This document shows, one piece after another, positions 8,581-18,212 of a stretch of 58,578 nucleotides of DNA; position 1 is the first letter of the stretch; every line of letters starts with the position of its first letter. Source of the stretch: Flavobacterium zepuense (lineage in GTDB: Bacteria; Bacteroidota; Bacteroidia; Flavobacteriales; Flavobacteriaceae); the NCBI RefSeq assembly GCF_007097145.1, contig NZ_VJVZ01000017.1:1-58578 (forward strand), written 5' to 3'. A model generated the notes under the pieces. It saw only the letters and a program-made list of their open reading frames with translations. It was not told the DNA's origin and did no database searches. The position numbers and the translations under genes were made by a program.

Positions 8581-9822
8581 ATGGAAAATCTCGCATTAAT
8601 AGATTCGTTTTCAGAGTTTAAAGATGATAAACTTATAGATCGCGTTACCCTAATGGCGATACTGGAAGATGTATTCAGGAATGCATTAAAGAAGAAATAC
8701 GGGTCTGATGATAATTTTGATATTATTATAAACCCTGATAAAGGGGATATGGAGATATGGAGAAACCGTGTGGTAGTGGCAGACGGTGAGGTAGAAGACC
8801 CTAACCAGGAAATTTCGCTTAGCGAAGCCAGAAAAATAGAAAAAGATTTTGAAGTAGGCGAAGAAGTATCTGAAGAGGTAAAACTAATTCAGCTGGGCCG
8901 CAGGGCTATCCTTGCATTACGCCAAAACCTTATTTCTAAGATACACGAACACGACAATACTAACCTTTATAAACAGTTTAAAGACATTATTGGTGATATT
9001 TATACCGCAGAGGTACACCACGTAAGGCCAAAAGCTGTAATTTTGGTGGATGATGAAGGTAATGAGATCGTTTTACCTAAAGAAAACCAAATTCCGTCTG
9101 ACTTTTTCCGCAAAGGAGATAATGTTAGGGGTATTATAGAAAATGTAGAGCTTAAGGGCAACAAGCCGCAGATAATTATGTCAAGAACTTCTGAGAAGTT
9201 CCTTGAGAAATTATTTGAACAGGAAATTCCTGAGGTGGCAGACGGTCTTATAACTGTTAAGAAGGTAGTAAGGATACCGGGCGAAAAAGCAAAAGTAGCT
9301 GTAGATTCTTACGATGACAGGATAGACCCTGTGGGTGCCTGCGTGGGTATGAAAGGTTCTCGTATACACGGTATCGTTCGCGAGCTGGGTAACGAAAATA
9401 TAGACGTTATTAACTATACAACAAATACACAGTTGTATATATCAAGAGCGCTAAGCCCTGCCAAAGTGTCGTCTATTAAGATAGATGAGAACACACACAG
9501 GGCCGAAGTTTTCTTAAAATTAGAAGAAGTCTCTAAAGCTATTGGCCGAGGAGGACACAATATTAAACTGGCAGGATTATTGACAGGCTATGAGCTTGAC
9601 GTAATCAGAGAAGGCAACCCTGCTGAGGATGAGGATGTTGAATTAACAGAATTCTCAGACGAAATAGATGAGTGGATCATCGCAGAGTTTGCAAAAATAG
9701 GCCTCGATACTGCAAGGAGCGTACTTAACCAGGATGTAAACGACCTTGTAAGAAGAACTGACCTTGAAGAAGAAACTATTCTTGAGGTTATGAGGATCTT
9801 AAAAGAAGAATTTGATAGTTAG
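8581..9822 (+). CDS. nusA: Transcription termination/antitermination factor NusA
   Basis: NusA binds RNA polymerase and modulates pausing, termination and antitermination. The 413 residues comprise the N-terminal polymerase-binding domain (1-125), an S1 domain (about 130-200), and KH1 and KH2 domains (VGACVGMKGSRI at about 260 and a second KH region with AIGRGGHNIKLA at about 320). It ends soon after an acidic linker and lacks the tandem acidic repeats found at the C-terminus of enterobacterial NusA, as is usual outside Gammaproteobacteria. It lies between rimP and infB. Confidence 0.96.
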   Translation: MENLALIDSFSEFKDDKLIDRVTLMAILEDVFRNALKKKYGSDDNFDIIINPDKGDMEIWRNRVVVADGEVEDPNQEISLSEARKIEKDFEVGEEVSEEVKLIQLGRRAILALRQNLISKIHEHDNTNLYKQFKDIIGDIYTAEVHHVRPKAVILVDDEGNEIVLPKENQIPSDFFRKGDNVRGIIENVELKGNKPQIIMSRTSEKFLEKLFEQEIPEVADGLITVKKVVRIPGEKAKVAVDSYDDRIDPVGACVGMKGSRIHGIVRELGNENIDVINYTTNTQLYISRALSPAKVSSIKIDENTHRAEVFLKLEEVSKAIGRGGHNIKLAGLLTGYELDVIREGNPAEDEDVELTEFSDEIDEWIIAEFAKIGLDTARSVLNQDVNDLVRRTDLEEETILEVMRILKEEFDS

Positions 9823-9882
9823 GCTAAGTTTAATATTTTAATACAACAACACAACGAAAGAAGATAATAGTAAAAAATATTT

Positions 9883-12789
9883 ATGTCTGAAGAAAGAGCA
9901 ATAAGAATAAACAAAGTTTTAAGGGAATTAAATATTTCCCTCGACAGGGCCGTGGAGTTCCTTAAAGACAAGGGCCACGTTATTGAGGCAAGCCCCAATG
10001 CCAAGATATCCGGCGAGGAATATAATGCCCTTTTCAATCAATTTTCTGCTGACAAAGGAAACAAAGCTGCATCATTAGAGGTGAGTGAGGAGAAGAGGAA
10101 GGAGAAGGAAGCGCTGCGTATAGAGAGGGAAAAAGAGCTGGAGGAAAAAAGGAAGCAGGAAGAAGAAAAACAAAGGCAGGAAGTTATTAGAGCTAAGGCA
10201 TCTTTGAGTGGCCCCGTGGCTGTTGGTAAGATAGATCTTAACCCTAAAAAACCTGTTGCCGAAACCGCTGCTGCTTCTTCAGACATACCTGTAAAACAAC
10301 AGGAACCGCAAACAGAAAAGCCCGCAGCACAAAAACCTGCAGAGGCACCGCAACAGGCACCACAGGAAAAAGCTGCTGAAGTTAAAGAAACTGCACCACA
10401 ACCGGAGCAGCCTAAGGCTCAGCCAAAAATACAGGCACAGCCGCAAGCACCACAACAGCAACCCGTACAGGAAAAACCTGTACAGGCAGCACAAGAGCCT
10501 GCGCAGCCCGCTCAACCTGAGGCACCGGCACAACCCGAAGAAATTAAAACGCAATATACCAAGCTTACAGGAGCTACCTTTACTGGGCAAACCATAGATC
10601 TTTCGCAGTTTAACAAACCTAAAAAGAAAAAAGAAGAGCCTAAAAAAGATGCACCAAGGCCGGGTGGCGTTGCAAATAATAACAATGCTAACGATAAGAA
10701 CAAGCGTAAAAGGATTACTCCTAAACCGCAAGGTGGCGCCAATACCAGCGGTGCACAGCGCCAGCCGGGACAGGCAAGCCAGCTTATCAGGCCAAATGCT
10801 CCGGGAACCGGTGGCGGCCAGCAAGGCGGCAACAGGTTTGGCGGAGGCGGCAAGCGCCCTGCTATTGTTAGCAAAGTAGAGCCTACAGATGAAGAGGTTA
10901 AAAACCAAATTCGCGAAACGCTTGAGAAACTTCAGGGGAAAGGAAGCAAATCTAAAGCTGCGAAATACAGGAGAGATAAACGTGATACGCACCGCCAGAG
11001 AACGGATGATGAGCAGCGTGCATTAGACGAAGGCAGTAAAACAATTAAGGTTACAGAGTTTGTAACCGTAGGTGAAGTTGCTACCATGATGGATGTGCCA
11101 ATTACCAAAGTGATATCGGTATGTATGTCGCTTGGTATCATGGTTACCATGAACCAGAGGCTGGATGCTGAAACGCTTAGTATTGTTGCCGATGAGTTTG
11201 GCTACGAGATTGAGTTTATAACAACTGATATTGAAGAGGCTAAAGAAGTTGTAGAAGACAGAGAAGAAGACCTTGTATTCCGTGCCCCTATCGTTACTGT
11301 GATGGGCCACGTAGACCACGGTAAAACTTCACTTCTTGACTACATCCGTAAAGAAAATGTAATTGCAGGAGAGTCGGGTGGTATTACCCAGCACATTGGT
11401 GCATATGGTGTAACACTTGAAAACGGCCAAAAGATCGCTTTCCTTGATACACCGGGTCACGAGGCGTTTACCGCTATGCGTGCACGTGGTGCCCAGGTAA
11501 CCGATATTGCCATTATTGTAATTGCAGCAGACGACGATATAATGCCGCAAACTAAAGAGGCCATTAACCACGCACAAGCGGCTGGTGTGCCAATTATATT
11601 TGCCATAAATAAAGTGGATAAGCCCAATGCTAATCCGGAGAAAATTAAAGAAAGGCTTGCGGGCATGAACCTTCTTGTAGAAGATTGGGGCGGTAAGATA
11701 CAATCGCACGACATCTCTGCAAAAACAGGCCTTGGCGTAAAGGACCTTCTTGAAAAAGTATTGCTTGAAGCCGAGTTGTTAGACCTTAAGGCTAACCCGG
11801 ATAAAGCTGCTGTAGGTACCGTTGTAGAGGCGTTCCTTGATAAAGGCCGCGGATATGTATCTACCGTACTTGTACAGGGTGGTACACTTAAAGTGGGCGA
11901 CTATGTACTTGCCGGTAAACACCACGGTAAAATTAAGGCAATGCACGATGAGCGTGGCCACAATGTTAAAGAGGCAGGCCCGTCGCAACCAATATCTATA
12001 TTAGGTTTAGATGGTGCGCCAACCGCAGGTGATAAATTCAGCGTTTACGAAGACGAGAAAGAAGCAAAACAAATTGCTGCTAAACGTACCCAGTTAATGC
12101 GTGAGCAAAGTGTGCGTACACAAAGGCACATTACCCTTGCCGAGATTGGGCGCAGGATTGCACTTGGCCAGTTTAAAGAGCTTAACATTATCCTTAAGGG
12201 AGACGTGGATGGTTCGGTTGAGGCGTTATCAGACTCGTTCTCTAAACTATCTACAGAGGAGATACAAATTAATATTATACACAAAGGTGTAGGTGCTATT
12301 ACCGAATCTGACGTGTTGCTTGCTTCGGCATCCGATGCGATCATTATAGGCTTTAACGTGCGCCCTTCGGCAAATGCAAGACAACTTGCCGACAGGGAAG
12401 AAATTGACATCCGTAACTACTCTATCATCTATGATGCTATAGACGACCTTAAAGATGCAATGGAAGGCATGCTATCTCCGGAAATGAAAGAAGAAGTTAC
12501 CGGTACTGCCGAAATACGTGAAGTGTTTAAAATATCTAAAGTGGGCTCTATTGCCGGATGTATGGTTACCGATGGTAAGATATTCCGTAGCTCTAAAATA
12601 AGGTTAATACGCGAAGGCGTTGTAATCTATACAGGAGAGCTAAGCACACTTAAACGCTTTAAAGACGATGTTAAAGAAGTTTCTAAAGGTTACGACTGTG
12701 GTATGCAGATTAAAAACTATAATGACATACAGGAGTATGACACTGTAGAAGCCTACCAGGAAGTAGAAGTTAAGAAAAAGCTTAAATAA
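9883..12789 (+). CDS. infB: Translation initiation factor IF-2
   Basis: IF-2 is the GTPase that brings initiator tRNA to the 30S subunit and promotes subunit joining. The 968 residues show an N-terminal IF2_N segment (about 1-55), a charged helix, a long Gln/Pro/Ala-rich low-complexity linker (about 130-235), a second IF2_N (about 390-440), the G domain with GHVDHGKT at about 475, DTPGHEAF and NKVDKP, then domains II to IV. The infB start comes 60 bp after nusA. A perfect-palindrome terminator closes the operon. Confidence 0.97.
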   Translation: MSEERAIRINKVLRELNISLDRAVEFLKDKGHVIEASPNAKISGEEYNALFNQFSADKGNKAASLEVSEEKRKEKEALRIEREKELEEKRKQEEEKQRQEVIRAKASLSGPVAVGKIDLNPKKPVAETAAASSDIPVKQQEPQTEKPAAQKPAEAPQQAPQEKAAEVKETAPQPEQPKAQPKIQAQPQAPQQQPVQEKPVQAAQEPAQPAQPEAPAQPEEIKTQYTKLTGATFTGQTIDLSQFNKPKKKKEEPKKDAPRPGGVANNNNANDKNKRKRITPKPQGGANTSGAQRQPGQASQLIRPNAPGTGGGQQGGNRFGGGGKRPAIVSKVEPTDEEVKNQIRETLEKLQGKGSKSKAAKYRRDKRDTHRQRTDDEQRALDEGSKTIKVTEFVTVGEVATMMDVPITKVISVCMSLGIMVTMNQRLDAETLSIVADEFGYEIEFITTDIEEAKEVVEDREEDLVFRAPIVTVMGHVDHGKTSLLDYIRKENVIAGESGGITQHIGAYGVTLENGQKIAFLDTPGHEAFTAMRARGAQVTDIAIIVIAADDDIMPQTKEAINHAQAAGVPIIFAINKVDKPNANPEKIKERLAGMNLLVEDWGGKIQSHDISAKTGLGVKDLLEKVLLEAELLDLKANPDKAAVGTVVEAFLDKGRGYVSTVLVQGGTLKVGDYVLAGKHHGKIKAMHDERGHNVKEAGPSQPISILGLDGAPTAGDKFSVYEDEKEAKQIAAKRTQLMREQSVRTQRHITLAEIGRRIALGQFKELNIILKGDVDGSVEALSDSFSKLSTEEIQINIIHKGVGAITESDVLLASASDAIIIGFNVRPSANARQLADREEIDIRNYSIIYDAIDDLKDAMEGMLSPEMKEEVTGTAEIREVFKISKVGSIAGCMVTDGKIFRSSKIRLIREGVVIYTGELSTLKRFKDDVKEVSKGYDCGMQIKNYNDIQEYDTVEAYQEVEVKKKLK

Positions 12790-12806
12790 TACATTAAAAT
12801 AGTTTA

Positions 12807-12838
12807 CAAAAAATCCCGGAATATTCCGGGATTTTTTT
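12807..12838 (+). terminator. Rho-independent terminator after infB
   Basis: A perfect 24-nt palindrome (AAATCCCGGAAT and its complement) flanked by A and T runs; TTTTTTT follows. It ends the rimP-nusA-infB transcript. Confidence 0.93.
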
Positions 12839-12872
12839 ATGTTTACAAGTGATATGCATACACCTGCGTTAA

Positions 12873-15662
12873 ATGCTTAAAAAAATATTCCTTCCCTTTA
12901 TCTTTTTGTTGTTTTATGCCGGAATGTATGGGCAGGAAAATACATATTTAAAAAAGATAGATTCCCTTAAGCTGGTTTTTAATAAAACTACTGTTGATAC
13001 TATAAAAGCAACCCAGCTTATTTACATCAGCCGTTTTTATGCCGGGCTTGGCGATGCCAAAAATGGCAGGGAATATGCTGCTAAAGCACTGCAAATATCA
13101 AATAAAGCACAATGGTCGCCAGGTAAAACAGAGGCTTATGTTTGTATGGCAAACCAGCCGGGAGCTGATGCAGCTACTGTTTATAAAAAAGCATTACACG
13201 AAAGCCTTAAAACTGCTGACAAACAGCTTACAGCTTCGCTTTATAATTTGCTTGGGCAAACTGCAACAGATAACAACCAAAAACTTGCCTATTTTAAAAA
13301 GGCCCTTCCGCTTTACCGCGAGAAAAAGGACAACAAAAATTACAGTAAAATCCTTTTTAATATTGCTTACGCTTACGAGTTAAAAGGAATGTATTTTGAC
13401 GCGGTTGATTACCGCATGCAAAATTTAAAATTAAGTGAGCAATTAAAAGATACAATTAGTATAGTAAATGCAAACCGCCACTTAGCGCTTACCTATTCGG
13501 CTAAAGGCGACACCAACAAAGCACTCCTTTATTATCTTGCAGCTACAGCCTTAATGAAACAGCATTCTAAAAAAGCTAATGCCCTTTTTATATCGGACAT
13601 ATATAATGAAACCGGGAAAATTTATCTCATTCAGAAAAAGCACGATAAAGCACTGGCACACTTTAAAGAAGCGCTAACCTATGCCAAAAGCGGGCACTAT
13701 AACCTTGCCCAAATTGATATCCTGCAATATATCAGCAAAGCTTACTTAAAGCTCAACAATAAGCATGAAGCTAATGCCAACCTTGATAAGGCAAAACAAC
13801 TTACAAATGTAGTGCCATTACCTCAGGATAAATTATTGGCATGCAATTCAATAGCAAGTACTGCTTACGAATCAGGTGACTACCCGGAAGCAATAAAGTA
13901 CTACCAGATATTGTTAGATATTGTTTATGAATTTGAAAAGGCCGGAGAGGATATGTTACTGGCAAAACAAATTGCTACATCCGGGCTTGGAGCGTCCTAT
14001 CTTGCGCTCGCAAAACAGCAGGGCAATAATAAAGAACTGTTGTCTAAAGGCATCAGTAACCTGGAAACGGTACTGCCGCTATACAGGCAAGCCAATAGTT
14101 TTAAAGAACTAAAGGTATGCTCCAAACAACTGGCCGAAGCGTATGAGTTAACAGGGCAGTACTCAAAATCTGTAACTGCTTATAAAGATTACATTACCTA
14201 TAAGGATAGCATCTCATCTATCGATCGGGAAAATGCTTTCACAAAAAAAGAGGCCGAGTTTGAGTATACCCAAAAAGAAACCCTTTTAAAAGATGACCAG
14301 AAAATTGCCATCGAAAAAGAACAGAACCGACGCAATTATGCTTTTGCCGGTATAGGAGTTTTGCTGCTTATAGCAGGCGGTTCAGGCATTGCTTACAATC
14401 GTAAGAAAAAAGACAACCGTTTAATTGCTGCAGAAAAAAAGCGCAGTGATGATTTACTGCTTAATATACTCCCGGCAGAGGTTGCCGAAGAGCTTAAAGC
14501 CAAAGGCGAAGCCAGTGCGCAGTATCATGATAAGGTATCAATACTATTTACTGACTTTGTTGGTTTTACCAAGCTGTCGGAAAAATTTAGTCCCGAAGAG
14601 CTTATAGGTGAATTAAACTACTGTTTTAAGGCGTTTGACAATATTATTACAAAGCACAACATAGAAAAGATAAAAACCATAGGTGATAGTTATATGGCGG
14701 TTAGCGGGCTTGCCGGTAAAAATCCCGACCATGCTAAAAATGCTGTTGAAGCTGCGATTGAAATGCGTAATTTTATCGACGCTTATAAAACCGAACGCCT
14801 GGCACAGGGCAAAGTATATTTTGAAATGCGCATTGGCATAAACAGCGGCAACGTGGTGGCCGGTATTGTGGGCATTAAAAAGTTTGCCTATGATGTGTGG
14901 GGCGATGCCGTAAACATAGCCAGCCGTATGGAAAGCCATGGGCAGGCCGGCAAAATAAACATTAGCAAAAGCACCTACAACCTTGTTAGAGAAGATTATG
15001 CAACAGAATACAGGGGCGAGATTGACGCTAAGGGCAAAGGGTTTATTAATATGTATTTTGTAGAACCGAAACAAGTACCGATGGACGTAAATGGGGTAAA
15101 AGATTTTATTCTTGGTAAACAGCAAAAAGAACTGCCGGAACATTTAAGCTATCATAACATTCATCATATTTTAGATGTATACGAGGCAGTGAACAGGCAT
15201 GTTGAATCTGACGGCATTTCCGGCGAAGATGCTGTTTTACTGCAAACGGCAGCGCTTTTTCACGACTCAGGATTTATTGTACAGGCGCAGGGACACGAAG
15301 AAATATCCTGTGGTTTTGCACAACAATACCTGCCACAATATGGGTATAATAGCGAACAAATTAACGTAATTTGCGGCATAATCATGGCAACTAAGATTCC
15401 GCAGTCGCCAAAAACGCCTTTGGAAGAAATATTAGCCGACTCCGACCTTGATTATCTTGGCCGTGATGATTTTTTTGAAATATCCGACAGGTTGTTTGAG
15501 GAATTAAAACATAGTGGCGTTGTAGCTAATTATGATGACTGGAACAAAATGCAGGTAGGCTTTTTTAACAACCACCATTATTTTACCGCAAGTGCCAAGA
15601 CATTGCGGGAGGTTAAAAAGGCTGAGAATTTAGAAAGTATTAAAGCAAAACTTATTTCATAA
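12873..15662 (+). CDS. TPR-sensor adenylate cyclase fused to a C-terminal HD domain
   Basis: The 929 residues comprise a signal peptide (1-20), a long TPR array (about 25-450), a coiled-coil stretch, one membrane segment (about 488-508), a class III cyclase domain (about 550-730) and an HD domain (about 750-915). The cyclase has both metal Asp residues (D561 in FTDFVGFT, D605 in IGDSYM), adenine-type K601 and D674 (YDVWG), N681 and the transition-state R685, so it should be an active adenylate cyclase. The HD part has H797-D798 in FHDSG, a downstream GHEE and DSDLDYLG. The TPRs probably face the periplasm. The next gene follows after 6 bp. Confidence 0.88.
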   Translation: MLKKIFLPFIFLLFYAGMYGQENTYLKKIDSLKLVFNKTTVDTIKATQLIYISRFYAGLGDAKNGREYAAKALQISNKAQWSPGKTEAYVCMANQPGADAATVYKKALHESLKTADKQLTASLYNLLGQTATDNNQKLAYFKKALPLYREKKDNKNYSKILFNIAYAYELKGMYFDAVDYRMQNLKLSEQLKDTISIVNANRHLALTYSAKGDTNKALLYYLAATALMKQHSKKANALFISDIYNETGKIYLIQKKHDKALAHFKEALTYAKSGHYNLAQIDILQYISKAYLKLNNKHEANANLDKAKQLTNVVPLPQDKLLACNSIASTAYESGDYPEAIKYYQILLDIVYEFEKAGEDMLLAKQIATSGLGASYLALAKQQGNNKELLSKGISNLETVLPLYRQANSFKELKVCSKQLAEAYELTGQYSKSVTAYKDYITYKDSISSIDRENAFTKKEAEFEYTQKETLLKDDQKIAIEKEQNRRNYAFAGIGVLLLIAGGSGIAYNRKKKDNRLIAAEKKRSDDLLLNILPAEVAEELKAKGEASAQYHDKVSILFTDFVGFTKLSEKFSPEELIGELNYCFKAFDNIITKHNIEKIKTIGDSYMAVSGLAGKNPDHAKNAVEAAIEMRNFIDAYKTERLAQGKVYFEMRIGINSGNVVAGIVGIKKFAYDVWGDAVNIASRMESHGQAGKINISKSTYNLVREDYATEYRGEIDAKGKGFINMYFVEPKQVPMDVNGVKDFILGKQQKELPEHLSYHNIHHILDVYEAVNRHVESDGISGEDAVLLQTAALFHDSGFIVQAQGHEEISCGFAQQYLPQYGYNSEQINVICGIIMATKIPQSPKTPLEEILADSDLDYLGRDDFFEISDRLFEELKHSGVVANYDDWNKMQVGFFNNHHYFTASAKTLREVKKAENLESIKAKLIS

Positions 15663-15668
15663 ACACAA

Positions 15669-16547
15669 ATGAACACTGTTACCAACAGACTTAACTTAAA
15701 AGATTCCGTAACCGATTATGCCTTTATATTGGTAGGCATACTTTCTATAAACTTTGCCCTTAAGGGCTTATTGGTACCCAACCATTTTTTTGATGGTGGG
15801 GTAACAGGGCTATCGCTGCTACTGCACGAAAAATACCATTTTAATATTGCCTATACCATAGTGGCGCTAAACCTGCCGCTTGTATTGGTAGGCTATAAAC
15901 TGGTGGGACAAAAATTCTTTATCAAAACAAGCATCTCAATTGTGTTATTGGGTATGTGCCTGTTATGGCTGCCTATTCAGGAAATAACGCACGATAAGCT
16001 TATCATATCGGTATTTGGAGGCTTTTTTATAGGGCTTGGTGTTGGGTTAGGCATGCGTGGCGGTTGTGCCCTTGATGGTATAGAGGTACTGGCCGTATAC
16101 ACCGGTAAGCGTATAGGCTTTACCATGAGCGAAATTATCCTTGGGCTGAACATCATCATATTTACTGTTTCTGCCTTGTTCTTTGGGCTCGAAACGGCGT
16201 TTTACAGCATGCTTACCTACTTTGTGGCATCGCGCACCATTGCCTACGTGGTAGACGGTATACAGGAGTTTACCGGTGTTACCATAATATCGGCCAAAAG
16301 CGAAGAAGTAAAAGCTTATTTGGTTTTACAAATGAATAAAGGCATTACTGTTTACAAAGGCGAACGCGGCTTTATGAAAGAGAGCTTTGAGGTAAGTGCC
16401 GACTGCGATATTATATACACCGTAGTAACAAGGCTTGAAGTGCGCCGCCTTAAGGCCGCTATGCATGAAATTGACGAAAAAGCATTTATTTTCACGCAAT
16501 CCATACGCGAAACTGCGGGTGGTGTTTTAAAGAAAAAAGAGCATTAA
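15669..16547 (+). CDS. YitT-family membrane protein (YitT_membrane plus DUF2179)
   Basis: The N-terminal 200 residues hold about five or six hydrophobic segments, with the family motifs PNHFFDGGVTG and RGGCALDG. The C-terminal 85 residues form the soluble DUF2179 domain (GVTIISAKSEEVKAYLVLQMNKGITVYKGERGF in outline). Family members are conserved inner membrane proteins without an established biochemical role. It starts 6 bp after the cyclase stop, so the two probably share a transcript, and it ends at a bidirectional terminator. Confidence 0.9.
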   Translation: MNTVTNRLNLKDSVTDYAFILVGILSINFALKGLLVPNHFFDGGVTGLSLLLHEKYHFNIAYTIVALNLPLVLVGYKLVGQKFFIKTSISIVLLGMCLLWLPIQEITHDKLIISVFGGFFIGLGVGLGMRGGCALDGIEVLAVYTGKRIGFTMSEIILGLNIIIFTVSALFFGLETAFYSMLTYFVASRTIAYVVDGIQEFTGVTIISAKSEEVKAYLVLQMNKGITVYKGERGFMKESFEVSADCDIIYTVVTRLEVRRLKAAMHEIDEKAFIFTQSIRETAGGVLKKKEH

Positions 16548-16570
16548 CAGCTACTCAACAACTTAAATAA

Positions 16571-16604
16571 AAAATCCCGACTTTTAAATTGAAGTCGGGA
16601 TTTT
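16571..16604. terminator. Bidirectional terminator between yitT-like and ferredoxin genes
   Basis: AAAATCCCGACTT pairs with AAGTCGGGATTTT around an 8-nt loop, with A runs on the left and T runs on the right. It serves both convergent genes. Confidence 0.92.
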
Positions 16605-16610
16605 TTATTT

Positions 16611-16937
16611 CTATTCAGGGGCGAGTGCAAGTTCCAGGCCTTCCAGTTCGGCCGTAATAGGTATCTGACACCCCAGGCGGCTGTTGGGCTTAACGTTAAA
16701 AGCTTCACTAAGCATGGCATCCTCATCGGGCCCCATTTCAGGAAGTTCTACCTCGTTAAGCACATAACACTGGCAGGAAGCACACATAGCCATACCACCG
16801 CAAACGCCTATGGTACCCTCCGGAGCCAGTTCGTAAGCCCGGCAAAGCTCCATGATGTTCATAGCCATATCGGTAGGTGCAAGCACCTCGTGTATAATAC
16901 CCTCCCTATCGGTTATTTTTATTGTTACTTCGTTCAT
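16611..16937 (-). CDS. 2Fe-2S ferredoxin (adrenodoxin-like)
   Basis: A 108-residue electron carrier. The cluster ligands fit C46, C52 and C55 (CGGMAMCASC) plus C90 (SRLGCQI), the CX5CX2C...C spacing of adrenodoxin-like ferredoxins; an extra Cys lies at 57. It sits downstream of a TrxR-like ferredoxin/flavodoxin reductase on the same strand, and NifU and Mrp genes follow further upstream, so the block looks like an Fe-S/redox group. A nested inverted repeat fills the gap to the reductase gene. Confidence 0.93.
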   Translation of the reverse strand: MNEVTIKITDREGIIHEVLAPTDMAMNIMELCRAYELAPEGTIGVCGGMAMCASCQCYVLNEVELPEMGPDEDAMLSEAFNVKPNSRLGCQIPITAELEGLELALAPE

Positions 16938-16940
16938 TAT

Positions 16941-17051
16941 TTTTGTTTCAGGTTTGCTTCGCCAGTCGGCAACAGCCTCGTGTCAGGTTTAAAGTTTAAA
17001 GTTGCTTACTCGTACGGAATGGCAACCTGAAACTTTAAACCTGAAACAAAA
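16941..17051. repeat. Nested inverted repeat between ferredoxin and its reductase
   Basis: Outer arms 16941-16955 and 17037-17051 are a perfect 15-bp inverted repeat. Inner arms 16984-17005 and 17022-17043 match at 19 of 22 bases. The element almost exactly fills the 118-bp gap between the two co-directional genes. It could be a dispersed palindromic repeat or an RNA processing/termination hairpin. Confidence 0.8.
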
Positions 17052-17055
17052 TAGC

Positions 17056-18108
17056 CTAATCAATCGCTTTAACCACTTGTTTTTCGGCTTCTTTACGGGT
17101 ACCGTCAAAACCATCTACACCGCTTACGGTGGTGTATTTAAGCACATATTTTTTGCCGGGGTTCAGTTTATTAAAAACACTTTGGCACATTAATGTAGCC
17201 TCGTGGAAACCGCACAAAATAAGCTTAAGCTTACCCGGATAGGTATTAATATCGCCAATGGCATAAATACCCTCTATATTGGTTTGGTAATCTAAAGCGT
17301 TGTTTACTTTAATAGCATTCTTTTCAATTTCAAGGCCCCAGTTGGCAATGGCGCCTAATTTCGGTGTAAGCCCAAAAAGCGGGATAAAATAATCGGTGGC
17401 AATGGTAGTATGAGAGCCATTAATCTCAAGATCAAGCTCCTCTACACGCTCGGCACCGCGAATACCGGTAACCTCGGCAGGTGTAACTAATCGAATTTTG
17501 CCCTGGTGTTTAAGCTCCTGTACTTTTTCAACCGAATCTAACGCTCCCCTAAACTCGTTCCTCCTGTGTACCAGTGTAACTTCAGAGGCTACATCGGCAA
17601 GGAAAATACTCCAGTCTAAAGCAGAGTCGCCGCCACCGGCTATCACAATGCGCTTATCGCGAAACAGCTCAGGGTCTTTTACAAAGTACTCCACCCCTTT
17701 ATCCTCGTAAAACTCAATATCTTCTATAATGGGCTTGCGTGGCTCAAAGCTGCCCAAACCACCGGCAATAGCAACCGCTTTTGCGTGGTGTTCTGTGCCT
17801 TTATTGGTAGTAACTATAAACGTACCATCCTCTAACTTTTGAATAGTCTCTGCCTTTTCGTTAAGGGTAAAGCCTGGCTGGAATTGCTTTATCTGTTCCA
17901 TTAAATTATGCACCAGGTCGCCTGCCAGGACCGATGGGTACCCAGGAATATCAAAAATGGGTTTTTTAGGATAAAGCTCTGATAACTGCCCGCCAATTTG
18001 CGGAAGTGCATCTATAATATGGCATTTTAGTTTTAAAAGTCCGGCTTCAAATACGGTAAAAAGGCCTGTAGGCCCTGCCCCGATTATCAATATATCTGTT
18101 GTAATCAT
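17056..18108 (-). CDS. Ferredoxin/flavodoxin--NADP reductase, thioredoxin-reductase-like type
   Basis: A 350-residue flavoprotein with an N-terminal FAD-binding GAGPTG motif (about residues 10-15), the GGQLSELYPKK and DIPGYP segments typical of TrxR-like ferredoxin reductases, and a second nucleotide-binding GGGDSALDW at about 162 for NADPH. There is no CxxC redox motif, separating it from true thioredoxin reductase. It probably reduces the adjacent 2Fe-2S ferredoxin with NADPH. Confidence 0.92.
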   Translation of the reverse strand: MITTDILIIGAGPTGLFTVFEAGLLKLKCHIIDALPQIGGQLSELYPKKPIFDIPGYPSVLAGDLVHNLMEQIKQFQPGFTLNEKAETIQKLEDGTFIVTTNKGTEHHAKAVAIAGGLGSFEPRKPIIEDIEFYEDKGVEYFVKDPELFRDKRIVIAGGGDSALDWSIFLADVASEVTLVHRRNEFRGALDSVEKVQELKHQGKIRLVTPAEVTGIRGAERVEELDLEINGSHTTIATDYFIPLFGLTPKLGAIANWGLEIEKNAIKVNNALDYQTNIEGIYAIGDINTYPGKLKLILCGFHEATLMCQSVFNKLNPGKKYVLKYTTVSGVDGFDGTRKEAEKQVVKAID

Positions 18109-18212
18109 GGTTTAAATTATGGTAAAAGCAATTTCAGGACAAAGGTGCCCAAAATTGCTTTTAGAAATTATGATAATTATCAGCCGCAGCCAATATATTT
18201 TTTGTTGAAGTA

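Noticed and set aside
10279..10992. A 237-codon open frame on the minus strand
   Set aside because: It is antisense to the Gln/Pro/Ala-rich linker of infB; the low-complexity codons leave the opposite strand open. The translation is Leu/Arg/Cys-rich without a domain.
14613..15143. A 176-codon open frame on the minus strand
   Set aside because: It is antisense to the conserved cyclase domain, whose reading frame and motifs are clear.
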